A stretch of DNA of 64,000 bases from Vibrio owensii CAIM 1854 = LMG 25443 (lineage in GTDB: Bacteria; Pseudomonadota; Gammaproteobacteria; Enterobacterales; Vibrionaceae). Position 1 is the first letter of the stretch. Every line of letters begins with the position of its first letter. The notes under the pieces are model-generated. The model saw only the letters and a list, made by a program, of their open reading frames with translations. It searched no databases and was not told the origin of the DNA. The position numbers were made by a program, and so were the translations under genes. Where the stretch lies: positions 58,622 to 122,621 of the forward strand of contig NZ_JPRD01000013.1 of NCBI RefSeq assembly GCF_000817815.1, given 5' to 3'. Shown here piece after piece: positions 34,363-42,089 of the stretch.

Positions 34363-34536
34363 ATGAAGAAGTTTGTATTGGCTGTACTGATTATGCTCAT
34401 CGCGCCTTTGTCTATTGCGAGCAGTGAACGCAATATGCCTGATTCTCCAAGGTATGAGGCGTGCCTGATTGATGGCAAGGTTGTCATGATGCAACCCAAT
34501 ATGTGTTATGCCATGGGTGGTCGCCGAGGCGGTTAA
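34363..34536 (+). CDS. Small exported protein, 57 residues
   Basis: The ATG at 34363 is preceded by an excellent ribosome site (AAGGAGAG, 34351-34358) and followed by a signal peptide (MKKFVLAVLIMLIAPLSIAS). The mature part of about 38 residues has two cysteines (EACLIDG and NMCYAMGG), perhaps a disulfide, and ends GGRRGG. A terminator follows immediately at 34558. The function is unknown; ribosome site, signal sequence and terminator together make it a credible gene despite its length. Confidence 0.7.
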   Translation: MKKFVLAVLIMLIAPLSIASSERNMPDSPRYEACLIDGKVVMMQPNMCYAMGGRRGG

Positions 34537-34557
34537 TCAGCAAAACTCTGTTTTACG

Positions 34558-34582
34558 AAAAGTCGCGTAAGCGGCTTTTTTA
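34558..34582 (+). terminator. Terminator of the 57-residue exported protein gene
   Basis: AAGTCGC-GTAA-GCGGCTT stem (one G-T pair) with six T residues. Confidence 0.75.
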
Positions 34583-34734
34583 TTATCTATTTAAGACCTA
34601 AATAAAATAGAAATGGAAAGCTAACTAAAATTATTTTCTTTTATTCTTTCTAGAAAGTATATTTTCGTTAAATTAAGTGTAATTAAGTAAATGTTGAATT
34701 GTATTTACGAATGAAAGCGTAAATTCTTGTAATA

Positions 34735-34799
34735 TATACCCAAGTAACCTCTCGCTAATGACAGGTTTGAATCTTTCACATTGAAGTCACTTGGGTATA
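34735..34799. repeat. Inverted-repeat element with TATACCCAAGT ends
   Basis: Left end TATACCCAAGTAAC (34735-34748) and right end GTCACTTGGGTATA (34786-34799) are inverted copies with 13 of 14 matches around a 37-base centre. It resembles a short dispersed intergenic repeat of Vibrio genomes. A second copy was not found in the window, although TACCCAAGTCAC at 23542 shares part of the end. Confidence 0.5.
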
Positions 34800-34800
34800 A

Positions 34801-34832
34801 AAAAGCCAGAATGAAACCGCCCATTCTGGCTT
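34801..34832 (-). terminator. Terminator after cfa
   Basis: AAGCCAGAATG/CATTCTGGCTT stem with a T run on the minus strand. Confidence 0.8.
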
Positions 34833-34877
34833 GGAGCTAAACGAAGGCGCTCAAAACACAATCTGGAGGCAGATTGC

Positions 34878-36023
34878 TTACATGGAACGTACGGTCAGTG
34901 GTCGGCGGCGACCAATCTTAGTTAGGGCGAGCTGCCATAAACTCAAATCTCGTGAGCGAAAGGCGCCAGCACAGCTGAGTAAGTAGTATTTCCACATACG
35001 GTAGAAATCTTCACTGTAATCGCCTTTGATCTGATTCCAAGAGTGTTGGAAGTTAGAGAACCAGCACATCAAGGTTTTGTCGTAGTCTTCACCGAAGTTG
35101 TGCACATCTTCGATATTGAATCGGTCTTCCATCGCCTCTGCGAGGTTCTTCATCGATGGAATGACACCATTTGGGAAGATGTATTTCGAGATCCACGGGT
35201 CCGATGCGGTAGTGCTGTGGTGTGAACCAATGGTGTGTAGCAAGAACACGCCATCGTCTTTCATGAAGCGCTCTGCGCACTCGAAGTATTCCGCGTAGTT
35301 CTTCGGTCCCACGTGTTCAATCATACCGATAGACACTAGACGATCGTATTGCACGGTGGGTTTGAACTCACGGTAGTCCTTCAAAATGAAGTTTGCGACG
35401 ACGCCATTTTCTATTGCCAGTTTGCTGCCGAGCTTCTTCTGCTCTTTGGATAGAGTCAGACCATCGCAAATTACGCCATACTTCTTCGCCGCGTAAATCA
35501 TAAAGCTGCCCCAACCACAGCCAATATCGAGGATACGCATTCCCGGTTGTAGGTCGAGCTTACGACAAATCAAATCCATCTTGTGCTCTTGCGCTTCGTC
35601 TAACGTCGCAGCTCGGTTCCAATATCCGCAGGTGTAGGTCATGCGTGAATCGAGCATCTTTTGGTAAAGCTTATTGCCGATGTCGTAATGGTGCGGTACA
35701 TCGAATTTACAACGCTCAATGCTTTGTGGGTTAACCCAGCTTTTCAGTTTTAACTTCGCAGCGGAAGAGGCGAACTTGAGCTTTTCAGCCAGTCCTAGTT
35801 TGCCTTCAATATCGTTTAAAAGTACGCGTTCAAAGAACTGATCCAAGCGGCTGCAATCCCACATCTTGGACATGTACGCTTCCCCTAAACCCAAGGAGCC
35901 TGACTGCATCACAAGCTCATACACTTTTGGGTTAAACACTTGGATATCCCACGGTTTAGAACCATTGATGGTGATACCTGCTGGGGCTAACGCCTCTTTA
36001 AACATCTCTTCTAGTTTGTTCAT
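34878..36023 (-). CDS. cfa: Cyclopropane-fatty-acyl-phospholipid synthase
   Basis: 381 residues, usual size. SAM-binding motif ILDIGCGWGSFMIYAAKKYG near 165-185, preceded by HHYDIGNKLYQKMLDSRMTYTCGYW and followed by SIGMIEHVGPKNY (catalytic glutamate region). It methylenates unsaturated phospholipid acyl chains. It begins 7 bases after asrC on the same strand with no terminator between, so it seems to be the last gene of the anaerobic sulfite reductase operon. That placement is odd; cfa usually has its own promoter. Confidence 0.95.
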   Translation of the reverse strand: MNKLEEMFKEALAPAGITINGSKPWDIQVFNPKVYELVMQSGSLGLGEAYMSKMWDCSRLDQFFERVLLNDIEGKLGLAEKLKFASSAAKLKLKSWVNPQSIERCKFDVPHHYDIGNKLYQKMLDSRMTYTCGYWNRAATLDEAQEHKMDLICRKLDLQPGMRILDIGCGWGSFMIYAAKKYGVICDGLTLSKEQKKLGSKLAIENGVVANFILKDYREFKPTVQYDRLVSIGMIEHVGPKNYAEYFECAERFMKDDGVFLLHTIGSHHSTTASDPWISKYIFPNGVIPSMKNLAEAMEDRFNIEDVHNFGEDYDKTLMCWFSNFQHSWNQIKGDYSEDFYRMWKYYLLSCAGAFRSRDLSLWQLALTKIGRRRPLTVRSM

Positions 36024-36030
36024 ACTATGC

Positions 36031-37032
36031 CTATTTCACGTGCATGTTCGCTACGTATTCATCTTCTGCCCAATACATACGTTCGGCGACTTTGGCTTCC
36101 GGATTTAGGCTAACGCCATCTAAGACGCGCTCTCTAAAACGCAAGTAGCCGCCTTTATCAATCAGATGTCCCATGTGGAGGTAAATCGGCTTACCGCCCA
36201 ACATCTCTTTTTCAAATTCGAACAGATTGTCGATGACAGGGTGTAGGACGTCTTCCGTTACCCAATTGAGGAACATCTTGCCAACGCGAGGGGTCTTCTT
36301 CGAAGTTCGACCGCCCAGTTTGACCATATAGAATTGTTTTGGATCTCGACGCCAAGCCAGTGTCGGACAAGCAAGCACACATTCGCCGCAGCCAATGCAT
36401 TTGCTTTCTTCCTTCACCGCTTTACCGTCTTTGAGTGACAAGCAATCTACTGCGTGGTGCGCACAAGCTTTGACGCAAGCACCACAACCAATACAGCGAT
36501 GACTTTCGAAATTAATTTTGGCGATACCTAAGATGCCGAAATCTGCCATATTGGCTTTGGCACAATCGTTCGGACAGCCTGCCATGACCATTTTTAAATG
36601 GTATTTACTTGGGTAAACGTGACGCTCCATTCGCTGTGCCAAGCCAGTGGTATCGGTATTGGCTTTTTGGCAGATTCGACTGCCCTGACACGCGACGATA
36701 TTACGCCCACCAATCGACTGATAACCTGCTTGTGTGTCTTCGACATCAATGCCGCACGTATCGACGGTGATGTCTTTGATGAAGGGCTCCAGCGCTTTGT
36801 TGACCTCTGGAATGTCTTCATAACGAATGCCGGGCATCGCCAGTTTTTGTCGTGTGGTGAGGTGAATGACACCATTGCCCCATTTTTCGGCGATCTCTTG
36901 CGCGGCACCGAGTAAGTATGCGGGCATAATGCCACCCGGAATGCGCACGCTGATCATGCACTCGCCACGCACTTTCGATAGGCGGTAATCGCCATTGGCG
37001 CGCATTTTGATGATATCTACGTCCATCGTCAT
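36031..37032 (-). CDS. asrC: Anaerobic sulfite reductase subunit C (siroheme catalytic subunit)
   Basis: 333 residues. Nitrite/sulfite reductase half-domain at the N-terminus (IPGGIMPAYLLGAAQEIAEKWGNGVIHLTTRQ). Siroheme-4Fe-4S ligands are in NIVACQGSRICQKAN and MAGCPNDCAKANM, followed by two ferredoxin clusters (CIGCGACVKACAHH, CIGCGECVLACP). It reduces sulfite to sulfide with electrons from AsrA/AsrB. Downstream of asrB by 12 bases. Confidence 0.95.
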   Translation of the reverse strand: MTMDVDIIKMRANGDYRLSKVRGECMISVRIPGGIMPAYLLGAAQEIAEKWGNGVIHLTTRQKLAMPGIRYEDIPEVNKALEPFIKDITVDTCGIDVEDTQAGYQSIGGRNIVACQGSRICQKANTDTTGLAQRMERHVYPSKYHLKMVMAGCPNDCAKANMADFGILGIAKINFESHRCIGCGACVKACAHHAVDCLSLKDGKAVKEESKCIGCGECVLACPTLAWRRDPKQFYMVKLGGRTSKKTPRVGKMFLNWVTEDVLHPVIDNLFEFEKEMLGGKPIYLHMGHLIDKGGYLRFRERVLDGVSLNPEAKVAERMYWAEDEYVANMHVK

Positions 37033-37044
37033 TGTGATTCCCTC

Positions 37045-37845
37045 CTAATCAATCATGGTTCTGGCGTGGTCATAACGGAAAACCGGACCATCCAAGCACA
37101 CGTATTTGTCGCCAATTCGGCAGTGACCGCATTTACCAACTGAGCAAGCCATTCTGCGTTCGTAGTCGACCCAAATCTGATCTTCTTGAATGCCTCTGGA
37201 TAAGAAGTCCTGCACGACAAACTTAATCATGATCGGAGGGCCCACTACGATGACGCGGATGTTTTCTTTGTCAGAGAGGTCAAGCTTGCTGATGTGTTCG
37301 GTGACCAGGCCGCTCTCATAGAAGTGTTCGTCGCCACCGTCATCCAAGGTGGTGATGACGTGATTGGAGTAAGACCAATTCAGCAAGTCGTTTTTGTACA
37401 ATACGGCATCTTGGTTTTTGAATCCGAGGATCAAAGACATCTTCTTCACATCACTTGGGTTGTTGTGAAAGTAGTTAATCAGCCCTTTAACCGGAGCAAC
37501 GCCAGTGCCGCCCGCGACTACAATGAGGTGTTTATCTTGGTATGCTTCCATCGGGTAGCCGTTGCCCATTGCGCCGCGCATCATCACGCGATCACTGGCG
37601 TTTAATTGGAACAGCTCGCTAGTTACCTTGCCGACATTACGTATCAGTAAGTCGACGTAACCTAAGCCGTAATCGGAGACGGAAATAGGTGCTTCTCCTA
37701 CTAGGGATAAACCTACTTCGACAAATTGTCCGTAGTGCACCGGAAAGTCGCATGCAACGCGAAAGTTCCATTCCAGTTCGGTGTGCTTTTCGATATGAAT
37801 AATCGGGTAGCTTTGCGGCAGCATTTTGTTTTCACAATCGCACAT
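37045..37845 (-). CDS. asrB: Anaerobic sulfite reductase subunit B
   Basis: 266 residues: ferredoxin-reductase-like FAD domain (MRGAMGNGYPME near 95), NAD-binding domain (VVAGGTGVAPVKGLINYF), and a C-terminal 2Fe-2S motif (CSVGKCGHCRIGDKYVC). Transfers electrons from NADH to the AsrA/AsrC partners. The last base of the asrA stop codon coincides with the first base of its ATG. Confidence 0.95.
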   Translation of the reverse strand: MCDCENKMLPQSYPIIHIEKHTELEWNFRVACDFPVHYGQFVEVGLSLVGEAPISVSDYGLGYVDLLIRNVGKVTSELFQLNASDRVMMRGAMGNGYPMEAYQDKHLIVVAGGTGVAPVKGLINYFHNNPSDVKKMSLILGFKNQDAVLYKNDLLNWSYSNHVITTLDDGGDEHFYESGLVTEHISKLDLSDKENIRVIVVGPPIMIKFVVQDFLSRGIQEDQIWVDYERRMACSVGKCGHCRIGDKYVCLDGPVFRYDHARTMID

Positions 37846-38876
37846 TAGAGCGCCTCCTCTACAATCGATGTCATCTTGTTGATGATGTTGCTAAATGAGA
37901 TGTAGTGAGGGCATCGGTCGTCGCAGCGTCCGCATCCAACACACATATGGTGTTCACCTTGGCGAGACTTAAAGTCGTTGACCTTATGCAAGGCGCGATA
38001 ACGTAAGCGCTCTCCGGTTTTATGGCGGAAGCTGTGACCGCCGCCTGCCATATCCGAGAAGCCATCAATCATGCAACTGGCGTGTTGGCGGCGACGCTCA
38101 CCCACTTTGGCTTCTTGGTTGTAAACCACATCAAACACGTTGAAGCAGGCACAAGTCGGGCATGAAGAAGTGCAGCGACCGCAACCAATGCAGCGTGAGT
38201 CGTATTCTGACCACACCGGATGGCTGAGTAACACTTCACGTATTTTCGTTGGGTCATCGCAAACCGAATCTGGCGTACGGACTTTGACCGGATTGGACTT
38301 GACGAAGCTGACACTGTGCTCAACGTCTTTGCCTTGTGAAAAATACGGCGTCAATTCTGGATCTTTAATAGTGACAATGGCGCCATGGTCACTAAATTGC
38401 ACTGAAGCGGCGAAGTTATCGATTTTGTTGGTCCCCATAGAGACACAAAAGCAGTTTTCGAAACTTTCGCTGCACTCAATCAGTACGAGTTTGAGTTTCT
38501 GGCGTAGACGTTTGTAGTAGAAGTCTTCGTGACCGCCGTTTTCTAAAAACATGTAATCAAGGCTTTTGAGCGCATTGATGTCACAAGCTCTGAGAAACAG
38601 AAACACGGGGCGCGCATCGACACTGGATTCTCGCAACTCGTCGGCGTTAAACCAAAACAGAGTTTCGGTGATTGGGAAGACGATCTCTTTGGGTGAAAAA
38701 TGGCTTTTCTCTTTCCACTCCAGTTGGTCGTAACGTTCCAATTCTTGGTAATCCAAATTTGGGGTATGGGCAAAACGACCCGCGTATTCTTCATAGACGG
38801 GCGCCATCACCTTATAGCTCTGACGTAACGCCTCGATCGCCGAACCCATTTGCTGAGTAGTTAAAAACTTAGGCAT
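37845..38876 (-). CDS. asrA: Anaerobic sulfite reductase subunit A
   Basis: 343 residues, with two 4Fe-4S ferredoxin motifs in the C-terminal half (CIGCGRCTSSCPTC near 225 and CVGCGRCDDRCPHY near 305). Electron-transfer subunit. It follows the methyltransferase gene by 25 bases and overlaps asrB by one base. Confidence 0.95.
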   Translation of the reverse strand: MPKFLTTQQMGSAIEALRQSYKVMAPVYEEYAGRFAHTPNLDYQELERYDQLEWKEKSHFSPKEIVFPITETLFWFNADELRESSVDARPVFLFLRACDINALKSLDYMFLENGGHEDFYYKRLRQKLKLVLIECSESFENCFCVSMGTNKIDNFAASVQFSDHGAIVTIKDPELTPYFSQGKDVEHSVSFVKSNPVKVRTPDSVCDDPTKIREVLLSHPVWSEYDSRCIGCGRCTSSCPTCACFNVFDVVYNQEAKVGERRRQHASCMIDGFSDMAGGGHSFRHKTGERLRYRALHKVNDFKSRQGEHHMCVGCGRCDDRCPHYISFSNIINKMTSIVEEAL

Positions 38877-38901
38877 TGTTCTATCTCGTTATTTTCAAAA
38901 A

Positions 38902-39693
38902 CTAGTGAATCGTGCGTTCTAAACAGGGCTCGGCGGTGGACTCAAACCATTCCAGTGACTGCGAAAGGGAAACCACGCCTCCGACCACTATGATTGCTGG
39001 CAGTGGTGGTTTTTGCGTTTTGCTGGTTTCATACAGTCCGGCTAAGGTAGTGACGATCTTGCTTTGATTTTCTCGTGTCCCATTGCTAACGATGGCGCAA
39101 GGTGTATCTGGCGCGAGACCGTGAGCAATGAGGTTGTCTGCGATCGCTTCTGCTTTGTGTAGCCCCATGTAGAAAATTAGGGTGTGGTCGATGGCGGCAA
39201 GTGCGCTCCAATTAGGTTCGCTAGCATCATTACAGTTTCGTCCCGTTACCAAGGTTACACCCCTCGAAACTTGTCTATGAGTGACCGGTATCCCCGCGTA
39301 AGCGCAGCATCCTAGAGCCGCAGTTACACCCGGTACAACCTCATAGTTGATGCCTTGCTGTGTTAAATAGGTCGCTTCCTCACCGCCTCGACCAAATACA
39401 AACGGGTCGCCCGCTTTTAAGCGACATACCGTAAGACCTGTGATTGCGTAGCCCTTCATCATTTCGTTGATTTCTGCCTGAGTTTGCGAACACTTACCGT
39501 AGTGTTTACCCACGCAGATCTTTAGCGTTTTTCGTGGGATGACGTCCAAGACTTCTTCCGAAACCAGATGGTCATAAAGCACGACATCAACGCGATTAAG
39601 CAGACGAAATGCTTTAATGGTAAGCAGTGACGCATCGCCTGTGCCTGCTCCAACCAAATAAACCTGACCATAAGATGGATTGGATGCCTTCAT
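38902..39693 (-). CDS. cobA: Uroporphyrinogen-III C-methyltransferase (siroheme synthesis)
   Basis: About 263 residues from ATG 39693, which overlaps the stop of the small upstream gene as ATGA; a longer frame to 39744 would run through that gene. SUMT motifs: GQVYLVGAGTGDASLLTIKA, VVLYDHLVSEEVL, RLKAGDPFVFGRGGEEA, VVPGVTAALGCCAYAGIPVTHR. It makes precorrin-2 on the path to siroheme, the cofactor of AsrC, which explains its place in the asr operon. Confidence 0.93.
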   Translation of the reverse strand: MKASNPSYGQVYLVGAGTGDASLLTIKAFRLLNRVDVVLYDHLVSEEVLDVIPRKTLKICVGKHYGKCSQTQAEINEMMKGYAITGLTVCRLKAGDPFVFGRGGEEATYLTQQGINYEVVPGVTAALGCCAYAGIPVTHRQVSRGVTLVTGRNCNDASEPNWSALAAIDHTLIFYMGLHKAEAIADNLIAHGLAPDTPCAIVSNGTRENQSKIVTTLAGLYETSKTQKPPLPAIIVVGGVVSLSQSLEWFESTAEPCLERTIH

Positions 39694-39848
39694 GAGAAAA
39701 TACCCCAAATCAATACAACGAATAGGATGGCGGCAATAACCCAATAAAGAACTTGATGGACGTTATCGCTGACCCAACCTAGTTCTTCTAACATCTCGCT
39801 AGTCAGGTCTAAATTTATCTGCTCTACGTAATCGTCCAGTTCTTTCAT
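39690..39848 (-). CDS. Small single-span membrane protein heading the asr operon
   Basis: From M12 of the longer frame (start 39848; 39881 is the alternative) it gives about 52 residues: an acidic amphipathic N-terminus (MKELDDYVEQINLDLTSEML) and one C-terminal membrane span (VLYWVIAAILFVVLIWGIF). Its stop overlaps the cobA start as ATGA, so it is translationally coupled. No family recognised. An FNR-like site at 39904 fits best with the shorter start. It may help place the Asr complex at the membrane, which is a guess. Confidence 0.6.
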   Translation of the reverse strand: MKELDDYVEQINLDLTSEMLEELGWVSDNVHQVLYWVIAAILFVVLIWGIFS

Positions 39849-39903
39849 TTTCAATTGGCTTCGTGCAATCCCCTGATGCATTTAAGGTTATTGATGAGAG
39901 CCG

Positions 39904-39917
39904 TTAAGTTAAATCAA
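39904..39917 (-). promoter_or_regulatory. FNR-like site ahead of the asr operon
   Basis: On the minus strand TTGAT-TTAA-CTTAA matches eight of ten FNR consensus positions, with one perfect half. Its centre is about 62 bases before the 39848 start. Confidence 0.5.
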
Positions 39918-40050
39918 AGAAAAATAAACACCTGTTCAGAACTGATTAACGAGAGGGTATTTAGGGGCAGAATTTGAGTCGGTTAAAAGACGGAGAAAAG
40001 AGAGAAGTGTTGTGTCAGGATTTATGGGTTAACTGATTGTAATAAAGATA

Positions 40051-40089
40051 AAAAGCCAGAGCGATGTCTGCTCTGGCTTTGTCGTTTTT
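40051..40089 (-). terminator. Terminator after the GGDEF gene
   Basis: AAAGCCAGAGC/GCTCTGGCTTT stem with T run on the minus strand. Confidence 0.8.
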
Positions 40090-40103
40090 GGGAAAGAAAA
40101 GCG

Positions 40104-41888
40104 TTATGCCGCTTTGAGGTGGCAGACGCGATTCTTGCCCAATCTTTTTGCTTGATAAAGTGCTTTGTCTGCTTGCTCCACTACATGGTGATAGCTGGTT
40201 TCTAATGGCGTAAACCCAACACTTGCTGTAAATCGCACATCGCCACAACCCAATGTGAGATGGCTTCTTTGCAACGCAGTTAGGAAGTTATCAAGCTGAT
40301 GTTTGGCATCAAACTCGTCATTGGCTTGGAACACGATGGCAAACTCTTCACCACCATAACGTGCTAAACAAATCCCTTTTGGTTTAGGGAAGCAATCGCG
40401 CATCACTTCAGCTGTTTTTTGGATGACTAAATCACCCACTGGGTGGCCGAATTTATCGTTGATGTATTTGAAGTTATCAATATCGACCATCGCGATAAAA
40501 CGGTTCTCTGAATCAAGCTCTCTCGACACTTTTGCTGCTAAACACGCTTTGTTTTCGAGTTGCGTCATTGGATCTTGATGGCGCAAACGGTCATGTAATT
40601 TGAGGTTTGCCAAGGCTACTTGGGCGTAGTTCTGAATCAAACTGAGCACGCATTTGTAGGTTGGGAATCGACAACTGACATAAGTCACGCCAAGCAGTTC
40701 TCGTCCATCAAACAATGGAATGCAGTAGTGGTTACTGTTGATCTTGAGTTTTTTCGTCAGCTCATCGCCGTACTTCTTCGTTCTGTACGTTAAAGCGCTA
40801 TAAGAAAAACGCGCCGCGAGTTCCGCGTCGGTTAACACCAGCTTTTTATTGCCATGATAATCGAGGGTGTAGAAGCTGTAATTCAAGCTGTCGTATAAAC
40901 AGAACTGTATGCCTCTGTGGTAGCAAAAGCGATCCAAGACATGCTTGAGCTGGGTTTTGAACTCACCAACGCTCTCCGTGCCATTTAGGCGTGCTAAAGA
41001 CAAATGCAGTTGGTAAGTGAGGTAGTTGATTCCGATGGCGAGTGCGAGCAGAGAGGCGATGACACCGGCGGTTAGCGTGAACGGATAACTGCTGTTGAGG
41101 ATGTCGGCACGGTCTGTTCCTGCGACAAACACCCAGTTTAAGCCGTTGTCTGCATCGAAGACCGAGATCTTAAAATTATCTTGGTAATAGTATTCGTGTT
41201 TACCGAACAGTAAGCCCGATGCAACCTTATCGCTGATACCGCCATGATAACTTACTGAATAGTCACCGATGCGGCTTGGATCTGGATGGAATACCAGTCG
41301 TTCTGTATCTCTGTCTACGACAAACACATAACCTTTATTCAGTGTTTTAAGACCACGCAATTGTTGAGTGGTATGAAGAAGATCGAACTCAAGCCAAAGT
41401 TGATACTTTAGATTCGGATTGACGTGTTTGATGGCGAATACCCAGCGTTGTTGTGGGTTTTGGTACAGCGAAGAGATAGAGAATTTATCGCTGACAGTAT
41501 CCAGTTTGTGCCATTGAATTGCGCTGGTGTCTGCTTGTTTTATTTGACCAGATAGGCCATAAGCGACGCTGTTGTTGGATGTGGTATAGAGGATATTGGA
41601 GTATTGCGGGGAATAGTCGATGATGCCTTGGCTTAGTTCGCGGAAGTCAGGATCATTGAGGTCTTGTTTGCTTGCTTTTAATGCCGTCTCTAGAAGGTAG
41701 AATTTGCTGAAAGCCGCTTCGATTTGAGAGTGGATCAACCGCTCGGCGGTGATGATATTGGTCTGTGATTGTCGATAGACCATCGACTCGGAATCGACTA
41801 ACTGAGCATAAGCCAGATAGACCATGAAACCTGCGAGTAATAGCAGGTAAGGCCGCAGAATGCGGATTAAGAATTTAGGTAAAGCCAT
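40104..41888 (-). CDS. Membrane-bound diguanylate cyclase with Cache-type sensor
   Basis: 594 residues: membrane span (about 9-27), periplasmic dCache-like sensor (about 35-275, with GYVFVVDRDTERLVFHPDPSRIGDY), second span (about 275-300), GAF-like segment (about 320-435) and a C-terminal GGDEF domain. The active-site loop is RYGGEEF and the metal/substrate strand is MVDIDNFKYINDKFGHPVGD, so it should make cyclic di-GMP. The inhibitory I-site RxxD before the loop is absent (PKGI instead), suggesting no product inhibition at that site. Monocistronic, ligand unknown. Confidence 0.92.
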   Translation of the reverse strand: MALPKFLIRILRPYLLLLAGFMVYLAYAQLVDSESMVYRQSQTNIITAERLIHSQIEAAFSKFYLLETALKASKQDLNDPDFRELSQGIIDYSPQYSNILYTTSNNSVAYGLSGQIKQADTSAIQWHKLDTVSDKFSISSLYQNPQQRWVFAIKHVNPNLKYQLWLEFDLLHTTQQLRGLKTLNKGYVFVVDRDTERLVFHPDPSRIGDYSVSYHGGISDKVASGLLFGKHEYYYQDNFKISVFDADNGLNWVFVAGTDRADILNSSYPFTLTAGVIASLLALAIGINYLTYQLHLSLARLNGTESVGEFKTQLKHVLDRFCYHRGIQFCLYDSLNYSFYTLDYHGNKKLVLTDAELAARFSYSALTYRTKKYGDELTKKLKINSNHYCIPLFDGRELLGVTYVSCRFPTYKCVLSLIQNYAQVALANLKLHDRLRHQDPMTQLENKACLAAKVSRELDSENRFIAMVDIDNFKYINDKFGHPVGDLVIQKTAEVMRDCFPKPKGICLARYGGEEFAIVFQANDEFDAKHQLDNFLTALQRSHLTLGCGDVRFTASVGFTPLETSYHHVVEQADKALYQAKRLGKNRVCHLKAA

Positions 41889-42019
41889 ATGCCAAATAAC
41901 GTTGTATATATTATAAATGTGATTTGGCTGGCAATATTAGATTAGTTTCACTTGTGCATCAATGCGTATGGTGTGCCATTTGAGCTGATTGCTGTTTATC
42001 TATTCGAAACGTTGATAAA

Positions 42020-42046
42020 ACAAACCCAGCGCATGGCTGGGCTTGT
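42020..42046 (-). terminator. Terminator after glgX
   Basis: ACAAACCCAGC/GCTGGGCTTGT stem; on the minus strand it leads into a TTTTATC tract. Confidence 0.7.
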
Positions 42047-42089
42047 CAGTTTTTGTAGGAATAAGCTTCGCTTGTGTCAGGTAAGGTTC

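Larger units (their letters stand above)
34583..34877. other. Intergenic region with an inverted-repeat element
   Basis: AT-rich. Holds the 65-base inverted-repeat unit at 34735-34799 and the hairpin at 34801-34832; nothing else seen. Confidence 0.5.
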
